The notes beneath the pieces were generated by a model, which worked only from the letters and a program-made list of their open reading frames with translations, ran no database searches and was not told the DNA's origin. DNA of 64,000 nucleotides from Lycium barbarum (Eukaryota; Streptophyta; Magnoliopsida; Solanales; Solanaceae), in assembly GCF_019175385.1 (NCBI RefSeq), contig NC_083337.1, forward strand, positions 46,104,938 through 46,168,937, in the 5' to 3' direction. The number at the start of each line of letters is the position of its first letter. Within the stretch, counting starts at the first letter, position 1. Of this stretch, positions 21,829 through 33,866 are shown piece after piece. A program made the position numbers and the translations under genes.

Positions 21829-23134
21829 TCTCATCTTGGATCTCTTCCAATGGCTGAAATAACTGCGGGTATCTGAATCGCATGCTTTCTTCCGCTTCCC
21901 ACGTCATTTCCTCTCGTTTACTGCTTATCTATAGAACCTTAACCGAGGCCACCTCTTTGTTTCTAAGCCTCTGTACTTGCCTATCTAGTATGGCAATGGG
22001 TACTTCTTCATAGGTCAATTGCTCTGTCACTTGCACATCATTTACTGGGACGATCCTGGTAGGATCTCCAATACATTTTCGGAGCATCAAGACGTGGAAA
22101 ACTGGATGAACTGACTCCAAATCGGGAGGTAGATCTAACTCATAGGCCATCTTGCCTATCTTGCGCACAATCTCATAAGGCCTAATATACCGGGGACTAA
22201 GCTTCCCCTGTTTGCCAAATCTCATAACGCCCTTCATTGGCGACACCTTCAAGAATACCCAATCCTTAACCTGGAACTCTAAGTCTCTTCGACGATTATC
22301 CGCATAGGACTTCTGACGACTTTGAGCCGCTAACAACCGATCTTGTATGAGCTTGACTTTCTCAATGGCTTGCTGGACCAAGTCTGGCCCTATCAACTGA
22401 GCCTCTCCTATTTCAAACCACCCAATTCGGGATCTACATTTTCGCCCATATAAAGCCTCATACGGTGCCATTTGAATGCTAGAATGATAATTATTATTGT
22501 AAGCAAATTCAATGAGTGGCAAATGATCATCCCAACTACCTCCAAAATCTATCATACATGCCCGTAACATATCTTCAAGAGTCTGGATAGTACGTTCGGC
22601 TTGCCCATCGGTCTGTGGATGAAATGCCGTGATAAGGTTCATTTGGGTCCCTAAACCCGCTTGGAAAGACTCCCAAACTTTAGCTGTAAATTGAGTTCCT
22701 CTGTCTGAGATAATCAATACTGGAACACCATGGAGTCTCATTATCTCTTTAACATACAGTTTTGCATAATCTTCAGCCACATACGTCGTCCTGACTGGCA
22801 AGAAGTGAGCTGACTTTGTGAGTCTATCAACAATCACCAATATGGAATCATACTTACGTAGAGAACGGGGTAAGCCTGTAACGAAATCCATGTTAATCAC
22901 TTCCCACTTCCAAGTTGGGATTTCAATAGCTTGCAACAATCCGCCCGACTTTTGGTGCTCGATTTTCACTTGTTGGCAATTAGGACATTGAGCCACAAAT
23001 TCCGCTACATCTTTCTTCATCCCATTCCACCAATATACAGACTTGAGATCATGATATATTTTCGTCGCTCCGGGGTGGACAGAATAACGGGAACAATGAG
23101 CTTCTCTCAATATCTGATGGCGTAGCCCCGCCAC
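21829..23134 (-). pseudogene. Element C integrase with chromodomain (one stop)
   Basis: The longest coding block of the window: 401 codons to a TAG at 21929-21931, then in-frame continuation to about 21829. From the Met at 23134, the zinc finger has H13, H20, C50 and C53 (PNCQQVK). The core has the Asp of NMDFVTGL (about 83), Asp of SDRGTQFTA (about 144) and Glu of DGQAERT (about 180), so the DDE triad is complete. The C-terminus has ILDRQVQRLRNKEVASVKVL, then the stop where the family has Trp (TGG to TAG), then EEMTWEAEESMRFRYPQLF, the rest of the chromodomain. Upstream codons (CVPDVAGLRHQ) are in frame, so the listed Met is not a true start; this is part of a polyprotein. One nonsense change is the only visible defect in this domain. 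Confidence 0.9.
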
Positions 23135-23374
23135 ATCAGGAACACATAATCTGTCTCGACATCAAAGGACTCTGTCTCCTGAAATATCAAATTATGACTC
23201 CTCTTTCTAGGGGAGTGTATCTCTGTACTGCATTAGCATGGGATCTTCGTATTGCCGCTCTTTCACCTCCGCGACTAGCGACGAAACTGTTGAATTCTGA
23301 ATAGTAGTTCCCTTGTTACCTGAGTCCACTACTTGGACTCCTAGGCTAGCTAATTGCTGAAGCTCACGAGTCAT

Positions 23375-23930
23375 TTATCTATTCTCCAGTCGTATATCAC
23401 ATAAACATCCCATAGATCTGTGGCTAAGAGCATCAGCTACAACATTCTCCTTTCCGGGGTGATACAAGATATCAACATCATAATCTTTTAGCAACTCTAG
23501 CCATCGTCGTTGCCGCAAATTCAACTCTTTCTGCCTGAAAATATACTGAAGGCTCTTATGATCGGTATAAATATCCACATGGACACCATATAAATAATGT
23601 CTCCATATCTTTAAAGCATGAACGACTGCGGCCAATTCTAGATCGTGGGTCGGATAATTCTGCTCATGTTTCCGCAGTTGTCTTGAAGCATATGCAACCA
23701 CTTTACCGTGCTGCATCAATACACAACCTAGCCCAACACCTGAAGCATCACAATAAACAACATATCCTTCCAATCCCTTTGGAAGTGTCAAGACTGGTGC
23801 AGAAGTCAACCTATCTTTCAACTCTTGGAAACTACGTTCGCAAGCATCTGTCCACTGAAACTTTGCCGATTTCTGGGTCAATCTTGTAAGTGGTGCAGAA
23901 ATAGAAGAAAAACCCTCTACGAATCTCTGT
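23375..23930 (-). pseudogene. Element C RNase H
   Basis: From [20 protein letters not shown] (just after a one-base deletion near 23930) through [40 protein letters not shown] (Asp), [20 protein letters not shown] (Glu), [20 protein letters not shown] (Asp) to [20 protein letters not shown]. It stops at 23373-23375 after DIRLENR. The following linker to integrase (23374-23135) carries more stops. The catalytic residues are all kept. Confidence 0.87.
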
Positions 23931-24888
23931 AATAACCTGCTAAGCCTAGAAAGCTACGTACCTCCGTAGGAGTTGTGGGCCGTGGCCAAGTCTTCACAGC
24001 CTCAATCTTTTGGCTATCCACTCGAATACCATCGGCTGCAACAATATGCCCTAGGAATGCCACTGAGTTCAACCAGAACTCGCATTTGGAAAACTTTGCA
24101 AACAACTCTCGAGTTCGAATAACTCCAAGGACAATACACAAATGATCCGCATGTTCTGCTTTGGATCTAGAATACACCAAGATATCGTCGATGAATACAA
24201 TCACGAACAAATCCAGAAAGGGCCTGAACACATCGTTCATCAAGTCCATGAACACTGCTGGCACATTGGTTAGCCCAAATGACATTACTCAGAACTCAAA
24301 ATGGTCGTATCTGGTTCTGAAGGCTGTCTTAGGGATATCTTTCTCCCTAACTCTCACTTGGTGATACCCGGACCTCAAATCGATCTTTGAAAACCATTTG
24401 GCACCTTGCAACTGATCAAATAAATCATCAATACTTGGAAGAGGATATTTGTTCTTAATCGTCACTTTATTCAATTGCCGATAATCAATGAACATTCTCA
24501 ACGAGCCATCTTTCTTTCGGACAAACAATACGGGTGCTCCCCACGGGGATGAACTAGGTCTAATGAAGCCTTTATCAAGCAAATCTTCCAATTGTTCCTT
24601 CAACTCTTTCAATTCTGCTGGAGCCATTCTATAGGGAGGAATAGATATAGGCTTAGTGTCTGGCAACACCTCAATAGCAAAATCAATCTCCCGCTCGGGA
24701 GGAAGGCCTGGAAGCTCTTCCGGGAACACATCCGGGAATTCATTCATCACTGGAACTAACTATAGAGTCGGCGACTCAGCATCTACATCTTGAACTCGTA
24801 CTAGATGATAAATACACCATTTTGTGATCATATTCCTTGCCTTTAGAAAGGAAATAAACCTACCTTTTGGTGATGTCGTATTTCCTTT
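23917..24888 (-). pseudogene. Element C reverse transcriptase and protease remnant
   Basis: From the right: the protease end (RGRFISFL and YHLVRVQD by reading 24870-24780), an in-frame stop near 24765, then [79 protein letters not shown] and [17 protein letters not shown]. After a TGA near 24286 come [20 protein letters not shown], the catalytic [13 protein letters not shown], and [14 protein letters not shown]. The last block ends by a single-base deletion: the family reads YYRRF. The coding sequence stops abruptly at about 24888 in an AT-rich TATATATA run, which is where the LTR sequence begins, so gag and most of protease are deleted. Confidence 0.87.
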
Positions 24889-26071
24889 CTATATATATAT
24901 AGCTATTGCGTGCCCGACCATAAAGGTTCGGTGTTTCATACATACTTGGCCAACCAAGGCTTAAGGTCATACATACCGGGCCCTACCAAGGCTTCAGGGT
25001 TATCCGTACCTTCTGCAGAAGTGCGCGCGCATTTCATAATCGTATACATACTCTATACATATTCATATACATATATTCTTACCCGGCGTCATATGCCTAG
25101 GGTCTTATTATAGCCCTTCATAGGCACACATACATATAATAGCTCATAAGCATCTTTAGCATCATTTTATTCTCATCATCATTACTATCATTGTCATTAT
25201 CGTTACATCTACCCTATAGGCTTACTCGTCATACGAGGAACTTAGTACAATCGTATCACATCGAGCATCGGGAGCTTACTAGCTCGGAGAATCAAATCGT
25301 TTGAAGGGAATCATAGTCTTATAGGAGATTTAGATGTTTGGCCAAACAACCATGACTTATGAAAGAAGGGTTAGCCTTACATACCTTTTCGTTCGACTAT
25401 ATAACACTTGCACGTTCCCTTCCACGCTTGCGTTTATACCTTCATCAAGGTCATACTATCGTTAGAATTGACAACTAGCATAAATGGCTAAAGCTAGGGA
25501 AAATCGGACAACATCTCCTTTATTTATACAACATTCCTCCATATTGTAATTCAACTCCCAAACGTCAATAATACATTTACAATATCATAACAATAGCCTT
25601 TAGTCATCTACACTATCCATATTCTCAATTCACTTCCAATTTTCCATATTCATGACCATAACACACGATTTCGTCCATTCACATACAATGCCCATTTCAT
25701 GATCTTAACGTCATTTATAACCCATTCATGTCACAACACAACAACAATCATGATTCAATTCAAACTATTTCTCAAAACATCACTATTCATCTTTCATGAC
25801 CCATTTTGCTATACTCTTCTAAAATCCAAGAATTTCAACTTCCAAATACCTTAAACAACATATAAATACCATAAATCTTACCTTAGATGTTGTAGGAACA
25901 AGCCTTAGTCGAAATACTCCACTTGAGCAAAAACCCTAGTTTTTCACCATTTGGATTTCTTGACTTGAATGATCTTTAATGGGTTTGCTTACACTTGATT
26001 CACTTATTTTGTGTTGTTGATCACTAAAAACCCTAGTTTTTCACCAACATACGGTCCGTATAAATTATACA
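24889..26071 (-). mobile_element. Element C 5' LTR, left piece (truncated)
   Basis: Matches 19865-21160 of the left LTR from the TATATATA run on. It lacks the LTR start and the PBS, and also lacks about 100 bases equivalent to 21003-21125. It ends in TAAATTATACA, where element G begins. The continuation is 38046-38507. Confidence 0.88.
26067..26071 (+). repeat. Left TSD of element G (ATACA)
   Basis: Right copy is ATACG at 38046-38050. The intact LTR of C has TATACGG or TGTACGG at this site, so the original was ATACG and the left copy has a G-to-A change in a CpG. Confidence 0.75.
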
Positions 26072-29019
26072 TGTCACACCCTAATATCCCTAGGGTGTAA
26101 TGGGCACCCGACCCCATATCCGGAGCCGAGCGAACCCACAGACTCTTATTACACACATAATTTCTTCGGACTCTGAAATCAAGTAAAAGTGAAATACATA
26201 GAAAGCTTTCAAAATCTTCCTTTTATCGATGTTTTCAAATCAGACAAAATCTATAATCATATAGAGTTTATCACATAATACAGAACGACATATTGGCTGA
26301 TGGAGCCGCTTACAAAACTGACATACTATACCCACGACTCTGTCTGCAAAGTCTCTAACTTCGAACAAATATCATAGCACATATACTCTGACTAGGCAGC
26401 ACTCCAGGAACAGGTGGGGCCTGCCGACTTCGCTGGATCATCTTCTATACTAGCTTCAACTCATTTGGGTGTACCTGCGCGGCATGAAACGCAGCCCCCG
26501 AAGAAGAGGGGGTCAGTACGGAATATGTACTGAGTATGCAAAGCATGAAACACAGAAAACAGAACCATATCCGAAGCAAATAGTACAAGAGTGAGTACAT
26601 TATCCAGATTACCAAAGCGCTTATTTTCCAATCATAAATCGTGTATGCAGAGGTCATATGTCAGAAATGGTGCAGATCCAGAATATCAGAATGTTTGATT
26701 GCCAGACACAGATCATGTATGTCGATATCTTATGCCAGAAGAAGTACAGAAGGTACCGAATGCCAAAATGCTTACTTTCCAAACACAAATCATGCATAAC
26801 AGAGTCTTATATCATATATGTATATAACGTGCCCCGGCCCTCCCGTGAGGGACGCGGTAAATCATATATCATAGAAGCATATAACGTGCCCCGGCCCTCC
26901 CATGAGGGACGCGGTGAATCATATATCATGTAGGTCAATGTCATGTATCATATATGCATATAACGTGCCCCGGCCCTCCCGTGAGGGGTGCGGTAGATCA
27001 TATATCATGTGAACATATAACGTGCCCCGGCCCTCGGTGAGGGACGCGGTGAATCATATATCATGTATGCATATAACGTGCCCCAGCCCTCGGTGAGGGA
27101 TGCGGTAAGTAGAATCATATATGTCCACATCATGTACCATGTATGCATGTAACGTGCCCCGGCCCTCTTTTGCGGGACGCGGTGAAAAAATCATGTGCCA
27201 TCCTGGCCACCACCTCGTCATCACATCATAATGTTATCATATCAAATACGTAACATGCCCCGGCCCGCAAGTGAGAGGGACGCGGTGAACAGTAGAGAAA
27301 TATGCACGAGAACATACCCTGGCCCGGGACGCAGTGGAGGACATACTGAGACTTGCACGAACAGAGCAGTGCGAAACCATATGCACATAAATCAAGACTC
27401 GATATATACGTACGCATACCAGCCTTTGAAGGATCGTAAACATGTTTCAAGTCAATCGGAGTTAGTATGTGAAAGTTACGGACATTTTTACCACAGAACT
27501 TTTACGAACGTTTCAAGCAAATCCAATATCTTTTACGAAAGTTAGGGACATTAAATGTTACAGAACTCTTTCAGAAACAAAACACTTTATACTCATCTCA
27601 TCATTCAATCATATAGTAAACTCAATCATATTAGACATACTTATATCAGAAGTGAATCAGAATCATAGGCAACCTCGGAAGCACATCAAACAGAGTTTCG
27701 GAATCATGGCAACATATCAAAACCATATGAAGTAGCTTATTCATTTATTAATCATACTATAGACTCTACCATACGAAACATGCTCATGACATAAGAAAAT
27801 AAGCATCATAACCAAGCTCGGAATCAAAGAGTAGAGTTACCCCAAGGTGCGTGTCATGTCATACCTTACTTAGCTCTAGGACATGCCAAAGGAAAGAAAG
27901 GGTAAGCCTTACATACCTGTCCCACGACCAACTAGCTAAGCTTATTTGTCCAAATTTCTAGTCTACATACAAAAGAATTTACATAATCATTAGATTCATT
28001 GCCATTCACTTGCCTTAGTCTTCCAAATGAATTCACTTATATTCTACCGAAATTTCGGCAGCATTTCCCCTGTAAATACAACATCCCCGAGAATCTAACT
28101 AGGCCAAACTACATCGACAATCTATACATTAGCAATATCATTCATTCTTGTAATCACAAGAAACCATACTAATATCACATTAACTTCTTCCATAATCCAC
28201 AAACGATTACAACTTCATTTTAAGCCATCAAACTTTCATTTTTATTATGGAATTCACAACAACAACAATAAAACTACTAAGTAAAATCAATTCATATTTT
28301 CTACTCAACACAATCCCATTCGGCCATACCCCAACACACATATTTTCATGAATTTCATCCCTTTCTACACACTACAACATACAAAACCATCCATAATATA
28401 TGAATGAAGATTAAATCTTTCTTTTTCCTTCAACTCCTCACTGAGCTAGGGTTGTGAACTTGCAAGAATAGATGTTTCTCTTGCTCCAACAAGTACTTCA
28501 CTTTGCTAGGGACCTTCTAATTAGTAGGAAAATAATTTTTTAAAATTGTTTCTCAAGGTTCTTCTTTTTCCAAGTATGGCCGAATGGCCTTTGGTGTTTT
28601 TCTCCTTCTCTTTTGTTCTTCATGTTTCTTGAAATTTCTAAGAGTGAAATGAATAAGATGACTAATAAGTCATCTTTCTGGACCTATTTATTTTGTCCCC
28701 ATATTGGCTTTGGCCCATTTATTATGGACGGCCCAAGTGGCCCCCTTAAATTTCCAAGCCCATTTTTTTTTGTCTTGCAATTCATGAAAAATAATTTTCC
28801 AAATTCCAATTTTTCCCTTAGCCTTCCTCCGTATTTCTATGAGTCGTCTTGCGAATTTCCCTTTTTACCCTTTGCCTTTCTCAATATTTCCATTCCAATA
28901 ATATTCATAAATAATATTCATAAACAACTTGCATATTAACAAGATCGAAATATAGCCTCACCCATAACTTTGCACCATTATCTTGAATTATCCGAACGTA
29001 CAAAATGCGGGATATAACA
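26072..29019 (-). mobile_element. Element G left (3') LTR
   Basis: 2948 bases. It lacks about 330 bases found in the other two LTRs, between the equivalents of CTAACTAGGCCA and the AACTACATCGACA block (junction about 28105). Its donor-like site is damaged (AATCTTTCTTT near 28415 instead of AATCTTACCTT). The long frames at 28613-28939 repeat in every LTR copy and show no recognisable protein. Confidence 0.88.
26815..27320 (-). repeat. GC-rich palindromic tandem array, left LTR of G
   Basis: About eight units of the type ataacgtgccccggccct, cc(c)gtgagggacgcgg, separated by 25-45 AT-rich bases (atcatatatcatg). Each unit pairs CCCTC with GAGGG. Some units are reduced (ccctcggtgaggg). The copy in the right LTR is at 35515-36035. 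Confidence 0.85.
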
Positions 29020-29054
29020 TCCTCCCCCCCTTTAGAACATTCTCCTCGAATGTT
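29020..29054 (-). promoter_or_regulatory. Element G PPT and hairpin (left copy)
   Basis: Plus tcctccccccctttag is the PPT complement right after the LTR end. The hairpin on minus reads AACATTC-GAGGA-GAATGTT; one C is missing relative to the other copies, so the stem is seven pairs. Confidence 0.75.
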
Positions 29055-29902
29055 TAACTGATCTTATGGGCTGTCATAATACTTTGGGAGGGTTCCTTCG
29101 CATATTTGTCTTTTCTTCATGCTCGTTCCTTATCATTTACCCTATCCCTTTTATAATCAAACTCTTTGGTCTTTACATGAATCCTCGTTCCGTATCATAG
29201 GTTTTTCTAATCCATTGTGCCAACTTATTATCCTTGTCTTCGATGTCTTTGTATTGGCGCTCGTTTCTTCCATCGTTATTCTTTGTTGACTCTCCGATGT
29301 GGGTTCTTTACAAATATGATTTAGTATCGTTTCACGTCGATGATTCATATACTTTCATAGCGCATTTTCTCATGTTCCGTACAATTAATGGTCCATGAAC
29401 TATTTTATAGTATCCAATGAACCCTTTTATCTCCTTCACCAACGCTGCGTTCTTTCTTGTTTTCAAAAATTTCCAATCCACCAATCGTAGGTACTTTTAT
29501 TACCATAGTCATCGTCATCCGAAATATCCTTTAACTCCTATCATTTTCTCCATTATTCTTTCTAAACTTAGCTTGTAAGCATTTTCTTGCTCTTTTTATT
29601 ACTCTTTTCCGCATGTCGCTGCGTACTTAGATACTACGAAATTTTTGCTCGATACGGGGAATTCAAATTATGGTCCAACCATATCATAATTCATGTCGGC
29701 ATAAAGTATTCTCTTAAGGTGTGTTTCATCCTCTCCCTTCATGTCGGCCTCACGGTATACTCATTGTCAATTCGTTTCTATTTCTTTCATGTATTCTCTT
29801 GGTATGCCGATATGTTTCGAACTCTGGCCTCGAGCTAATAAATTTCCTTTCTTGGCGCTTGGAAATGTCGTGATCCCTCCTAAGCCTAATATAACATGAT
29901 CT

Positions 29903-29919
29903 CCCCCCCCCCCCCCCCC
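29903..29919. repeat. Homopolymer C tract (17)
   Basis: On the element strand it is a G tract followed by AGAT. A second 17-base tract is at 32936-32952, and element E has a shorter form (tctccccccctttaggggac) at about 54190. Length may be affected by sequencing error. Confidence 0.7.
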
Positions 29920-30040
29920 TTTTAAGGGGCTCCCTATATGCCAACAACCCTTTTGTGAAGTCTTCGTTCATACCTTCCTCCTTATCTTTTTTTCCAACTC
30001 TATGCATAACATATCGAAACTTCTCATCTTAAATTTTCCG

Positions 30041-32012
30041 TACAGAGCAGTGCAAAACCATATGCATATAAATCAAGACTCGATATATACGTACGCATAC
30101 CAACCTTTGAAGGATCATAAACAAGGTTCAAGTCAATCGAAGTTAGTATGTGAAAGTTACGGACATTTTTACCACAGAACTTTTACGAACGTTTCAAGCA
30201 AATCCAATATCTTTTACGAAAGTTAGGGACATTAAGATTTACAGAACTCTTTCAGAAACAAAACTCTTTATACTCATCTCATCATTCAATCATATAGTAA
30301 ACTCAATCATATTAGACATACTTATATCAGAAGTGAATCAGAATCATAGGTAACCTCGGAAGCACATCAAACAGAGCTCCGGAATCATGGCTACATATCA
30401 AGACCATATGAAGTAGCTTATTCATTTATTAATCATACAATAGACTCTACCATACGAAACATGCTCATGACATAAGAAAATAAGCATCATAACCAAGCTC
30501 GGAATCAAAGAGTAGAGTTACCCCAAGGTGCGTGTCATGTCATACCTTACTTAGCTCTAGGACATGCCAAAGGAAAGAAAGGATAAGCCTTACATACTTG
30601 GCCCACGACCAACTAGCTACGCTTATTTGTCCAAACTTGCTAGTCTACATACAAAAGAATTTACATAATCATTAGATTCATTGCCATTCACTTGTCTTAG
30701 TCTTCAAAATGAATTCACTTATATTCTACCGAAATTTCGGCAGCATTTCCCCTGTAAATACAACATCCCCGAGAATCTAACTAGGCCAATTTAACAACAA
30801 CAAACCCGAGAATGCAACTCGGCCAAATTATCAATAACAATACCAACAATCATATCTTTCAACTTCAACAATTTTTTCAAACTACATTCCAACATTAGTA
30901 GCTCCTTTACATAATTCAATAACATTTCCTTTATATTCAATTCATAATTGTTCACATAGTCAAATACTAATCCGAAACCATTCAACAATATTCAAGAACA
31001 CTCTAACAACCCGCACAACATTTCAAACGGCCCAACCAACACATACACTACCCGAATTCTTCCAAATTCAACGAGAACAATTACAACACATTTCCTTTCT
31101 TCCAAATTCATAGACTACATCGACAATCTATACTTTAACAATATCATTCATTCTTGTAATCACAAGAAACCATACTAATATCACATTAACTTCTTCCATA
31201 ATCCACAAACGATTACAACTTCATTTTAAGCCATCAAACTTTCATTTTTATTATGGAATTCACAACAACAACAATAAAACTACTAAGTAAAATCAATTCA
31301 TATTTTCTACTCAACACAATCCCATTCGGCCATACCCCAACACACATATTTTCATGAATTTCATCCCTTTCTACACACTATAACATACAAAACCATCCAT
31401 AATATATGAATGAAGATTAATTCTTACCTTTTCCTTCAACTCCTCACTCAGCTAGGGTTGTGAACTTGCAAGAATAGATGTTTCTCTTGCTCCAACAAGT
31501 AGTTCACTTTGCTAGGGACCTTCCAATTAGTAGGAAAATAATTTTTGAAATTTTTTTCTCAAGGTTCTTCTTTTCCCAAGTATGGCCGAATGGCCTTTGG
31601 TGTTTTTCTCCTTCGCTTTTGTTCTTCATGTTTCTTGAAATTTCTAGGAGTGAAATGAATAAGATGACTAATAAGTCATCTTTTTGGACCTATTTATTTT
31701 CTCCCCATATTGGATTTGGCCCATTTATTATGGACAGCCCAAGTGGCCCCCTTAAATTTCCAAGCCCATTTTTTTTTGTCTTGCAATTCATGAAAAATAA
31801 TTTTCCAAATTCCAAATATGCCCTTAGCCTTCCTCCGTATTTCTATGAGTCGTCTTGCGAATTTCCGTTTTTACCCTTTGCCTTTCTCAATATTTCCATG
31901 CCAATAATATTCATAAACAACTTGCATAATAACAAGATCGAAATATAGCCACACCCTTAACTTCGCACCATTATCTTGAATTATCCGAACGTACAAAATG
32001 CGGGATATAACA
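30041..32012 (-). mobile_element. Element G middle LTR, partial
   Basis: Begins within the LTR (acagagcagtgcaaaacc, equivalent to 27355) and runs to the LTR end GATATAACA. It lacks the first 1.28 kb, including the GC-rich array. It contains the conserved CCGAAATTTCGGCAGCATTT block at about 30740. The 156-codon frame at 31478-31948 is present in parallel forms in the other LTRs but has no recognisable homology, so I do not call it a gene. Confidence 0.85.
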
Positions 32013-33763
32013 TCCTCCCCCCCTTTAGAACATTCGTCCTCGAATGTTCAACTGATCTTATGGGCTGTCATAATACTTCGGGAGGGTTCCTTCGCAAAGT
32101 TGTCTTTTCTTCATGCTCGTTCCTTATCCTTTACCCTATCCCTTTTATAATCAAACTCTTTGGTCTTTACATGAATCCTTGTTCCGTATCATAGGTTTTT
32201 CTAATCCATTGTGCCAACTTATTATCCTTGTCCTTCCCAGGTCATCTATTGACATAAGCATACTTTTCTTCGATGTCTTTGTATTGGCGCTCATTTCGTC
32301 CATCGTTATTCTTTGTTGACTCTCCGATGTGGGTTCTTTACAAATATGATTGAGTATCGTTTCACGTCGATTATTCATATACTTTCATAGCGCATATTCT
32401 CATGTTCCGTACAATTAATGGTCCATGAACTATTTTATAGTATCCAATGAACCCTTTTATCTCCTTCACCAATGCTGCGTTCTTTCTTGTTTTCAAAAAT
32501 TTCCAATCCACCAATCGTAGGTACTTTTATTACCATAGTCATCGTCATTCGAAATATCCTTTAAGTCCTATCATTTTCTCCATTATTCTTTGTAAACTTA
32601 GCTTGTAAGCATCTTCTTGCTCTTTTTATTACTCTTTTCCGCATGTCGCTGCGTACTTAGATACTACGAAATTTTTGCTCGATACGGGGAATTCAAATGA
32701 TGGTCCAACCATAACATAATTCATGTCGGCATAAAGTATTCTCTTAAGGTGTCTTTCATCCTCTCCCTTCATGTCGGCCTCACGGTATACTCATTGTCAA
32801 ATCGTTTCTATTTATTTCATGTATTTTCTTGCTATGCCGATATGTTTCGAACTCTGGCCCCGAGCTAATAAATTTCCTTTCTTGGCGCTTGGAAATGTCG
32901 TGATCCCTCCTAAGCCTAATATAACATGATCTCCTCCCCCCCCCCCCCCCCCTTTTAAGGGGCTCCCTATATGCCAACAACCCTTTTGTGAAGTCTTCGT
33001 TCATACCATCCTCCTTATTATCGAAACTTCTCATCTTAAATTTTCCTTTTACTTCTTGTCTATATCATCATTTTGTCCACATTTCCATGTCCTTTCATCC
33101 CTACTTATTGAAATTAGTTCTCGAATCTCACACACTCCTCTCTTGTTCCATATTACCATACTCTGTCCTTTTCCCATTTCTGCCTTTGAATCTTTATCCA
33201 AATAGTCTCGTACCTTGCCGGTAATTTTCTCTCGGGGGTTTCACTCACCGAGATTTTCTTACCTTTCACCTTTTTCTGACATTTTGATCCCCTTATTTCC
33301 CATCTACTCACTTTCTTTTTCAAATATCATAGTATTAAGAATTTTCTATCCTTAACCTGTAGTGAAAATAGCGGCTTATCTTATAACACTTGGACTATTT
33401 ATTTTCTTACTACCACTCAGGTTTCGGTTTCCTTTACTCGATTGAGGCCTTCTTTACCGTAGCGCCGGTCGTTGGGACACACGTGTCCACTGTTACAATC
33501 ACAGATGAGATATCATACATATTCATATATATATATATATACATATAATTATTATCAACTAGCCCGCAAAATACTTCCAAACGCTATTCAAGTCTATCCA
33601 AATTCCAGAGCCGTGACGTATTTTCTGTCTCTTCTCTAGTCTAACCTATCGCGTGCTATTTGGACTTTTTTGGTCTTCAACCATCCCGTATACTCTAATT
33701 TTCCTTAGGTCACTCTAACTTCTCATTTGTCTCTTATGCCAGAATACATAGAATTTTTAGTTC

Positions 33764-33866
33764 ACTTCCCAGGGGGTCACCCATCCTAAAATTACTCCCA
33801 CCTTAGCACGCTTAACCTCGAAACTTTGGTGGGATCCGGTGCCTTATTACTGATATAATCGCGTCC
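33764..33866 (-). other. 5S rRNA-derived segment inside element G
   Basis: On minus it starts GGACGCGATTATATCAG and runs collinearly with plant 5S rRNA (compared from memory) for 103 bases without a gap, at about 80 percent identity. It keeps CACCGGATCCCA, the box A region GTTAAGCGTGCT and the box C region GGATGGGTGACC followed by CCCTGGGAAGT. The last 15-17 bases of 5S are not recognisable. It lies about 0.9 kb downstream of the PBS in sense orientation. It is not a functional 5S gene as judged by changes and lack of tandem copies. A homologous segment is in element E. Confidence 0.85.

Larger units (their letters stand above)
29020..30040 (-). mobile_element. Element G internal segment, truncated copy
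   Basis: Matches 32013-33045 closely and stops at about 30040 (AAATTTTCC), where inner LTR sequence begins. It holds a 17-base C run (29903-29919). No coding capacity seen. Confidence 0.85.

Noticed and set aside
26815..27320. Regularly spaced GC-rich repeats that look like a CRISPR array
   Set aside because: The repeats lie inside an LTR, occur again in the partner LTR, have AT-rich spacers that are themselves similar, and the DNA is plant nuclear.
31478..31948. 156-codon open frame as a possible gene
   Set aside because: It lies in an LTR and recurs in altered form in the sister LTRs (28613, 37500); no domain or homology is recognised.
33764..33866. A genuine 5S rRNA gene
   Set aside because: About one position in five differs, the 3' end is missing, and it is a single copy inside a retroelement interior rather than in a tandem 5S array.
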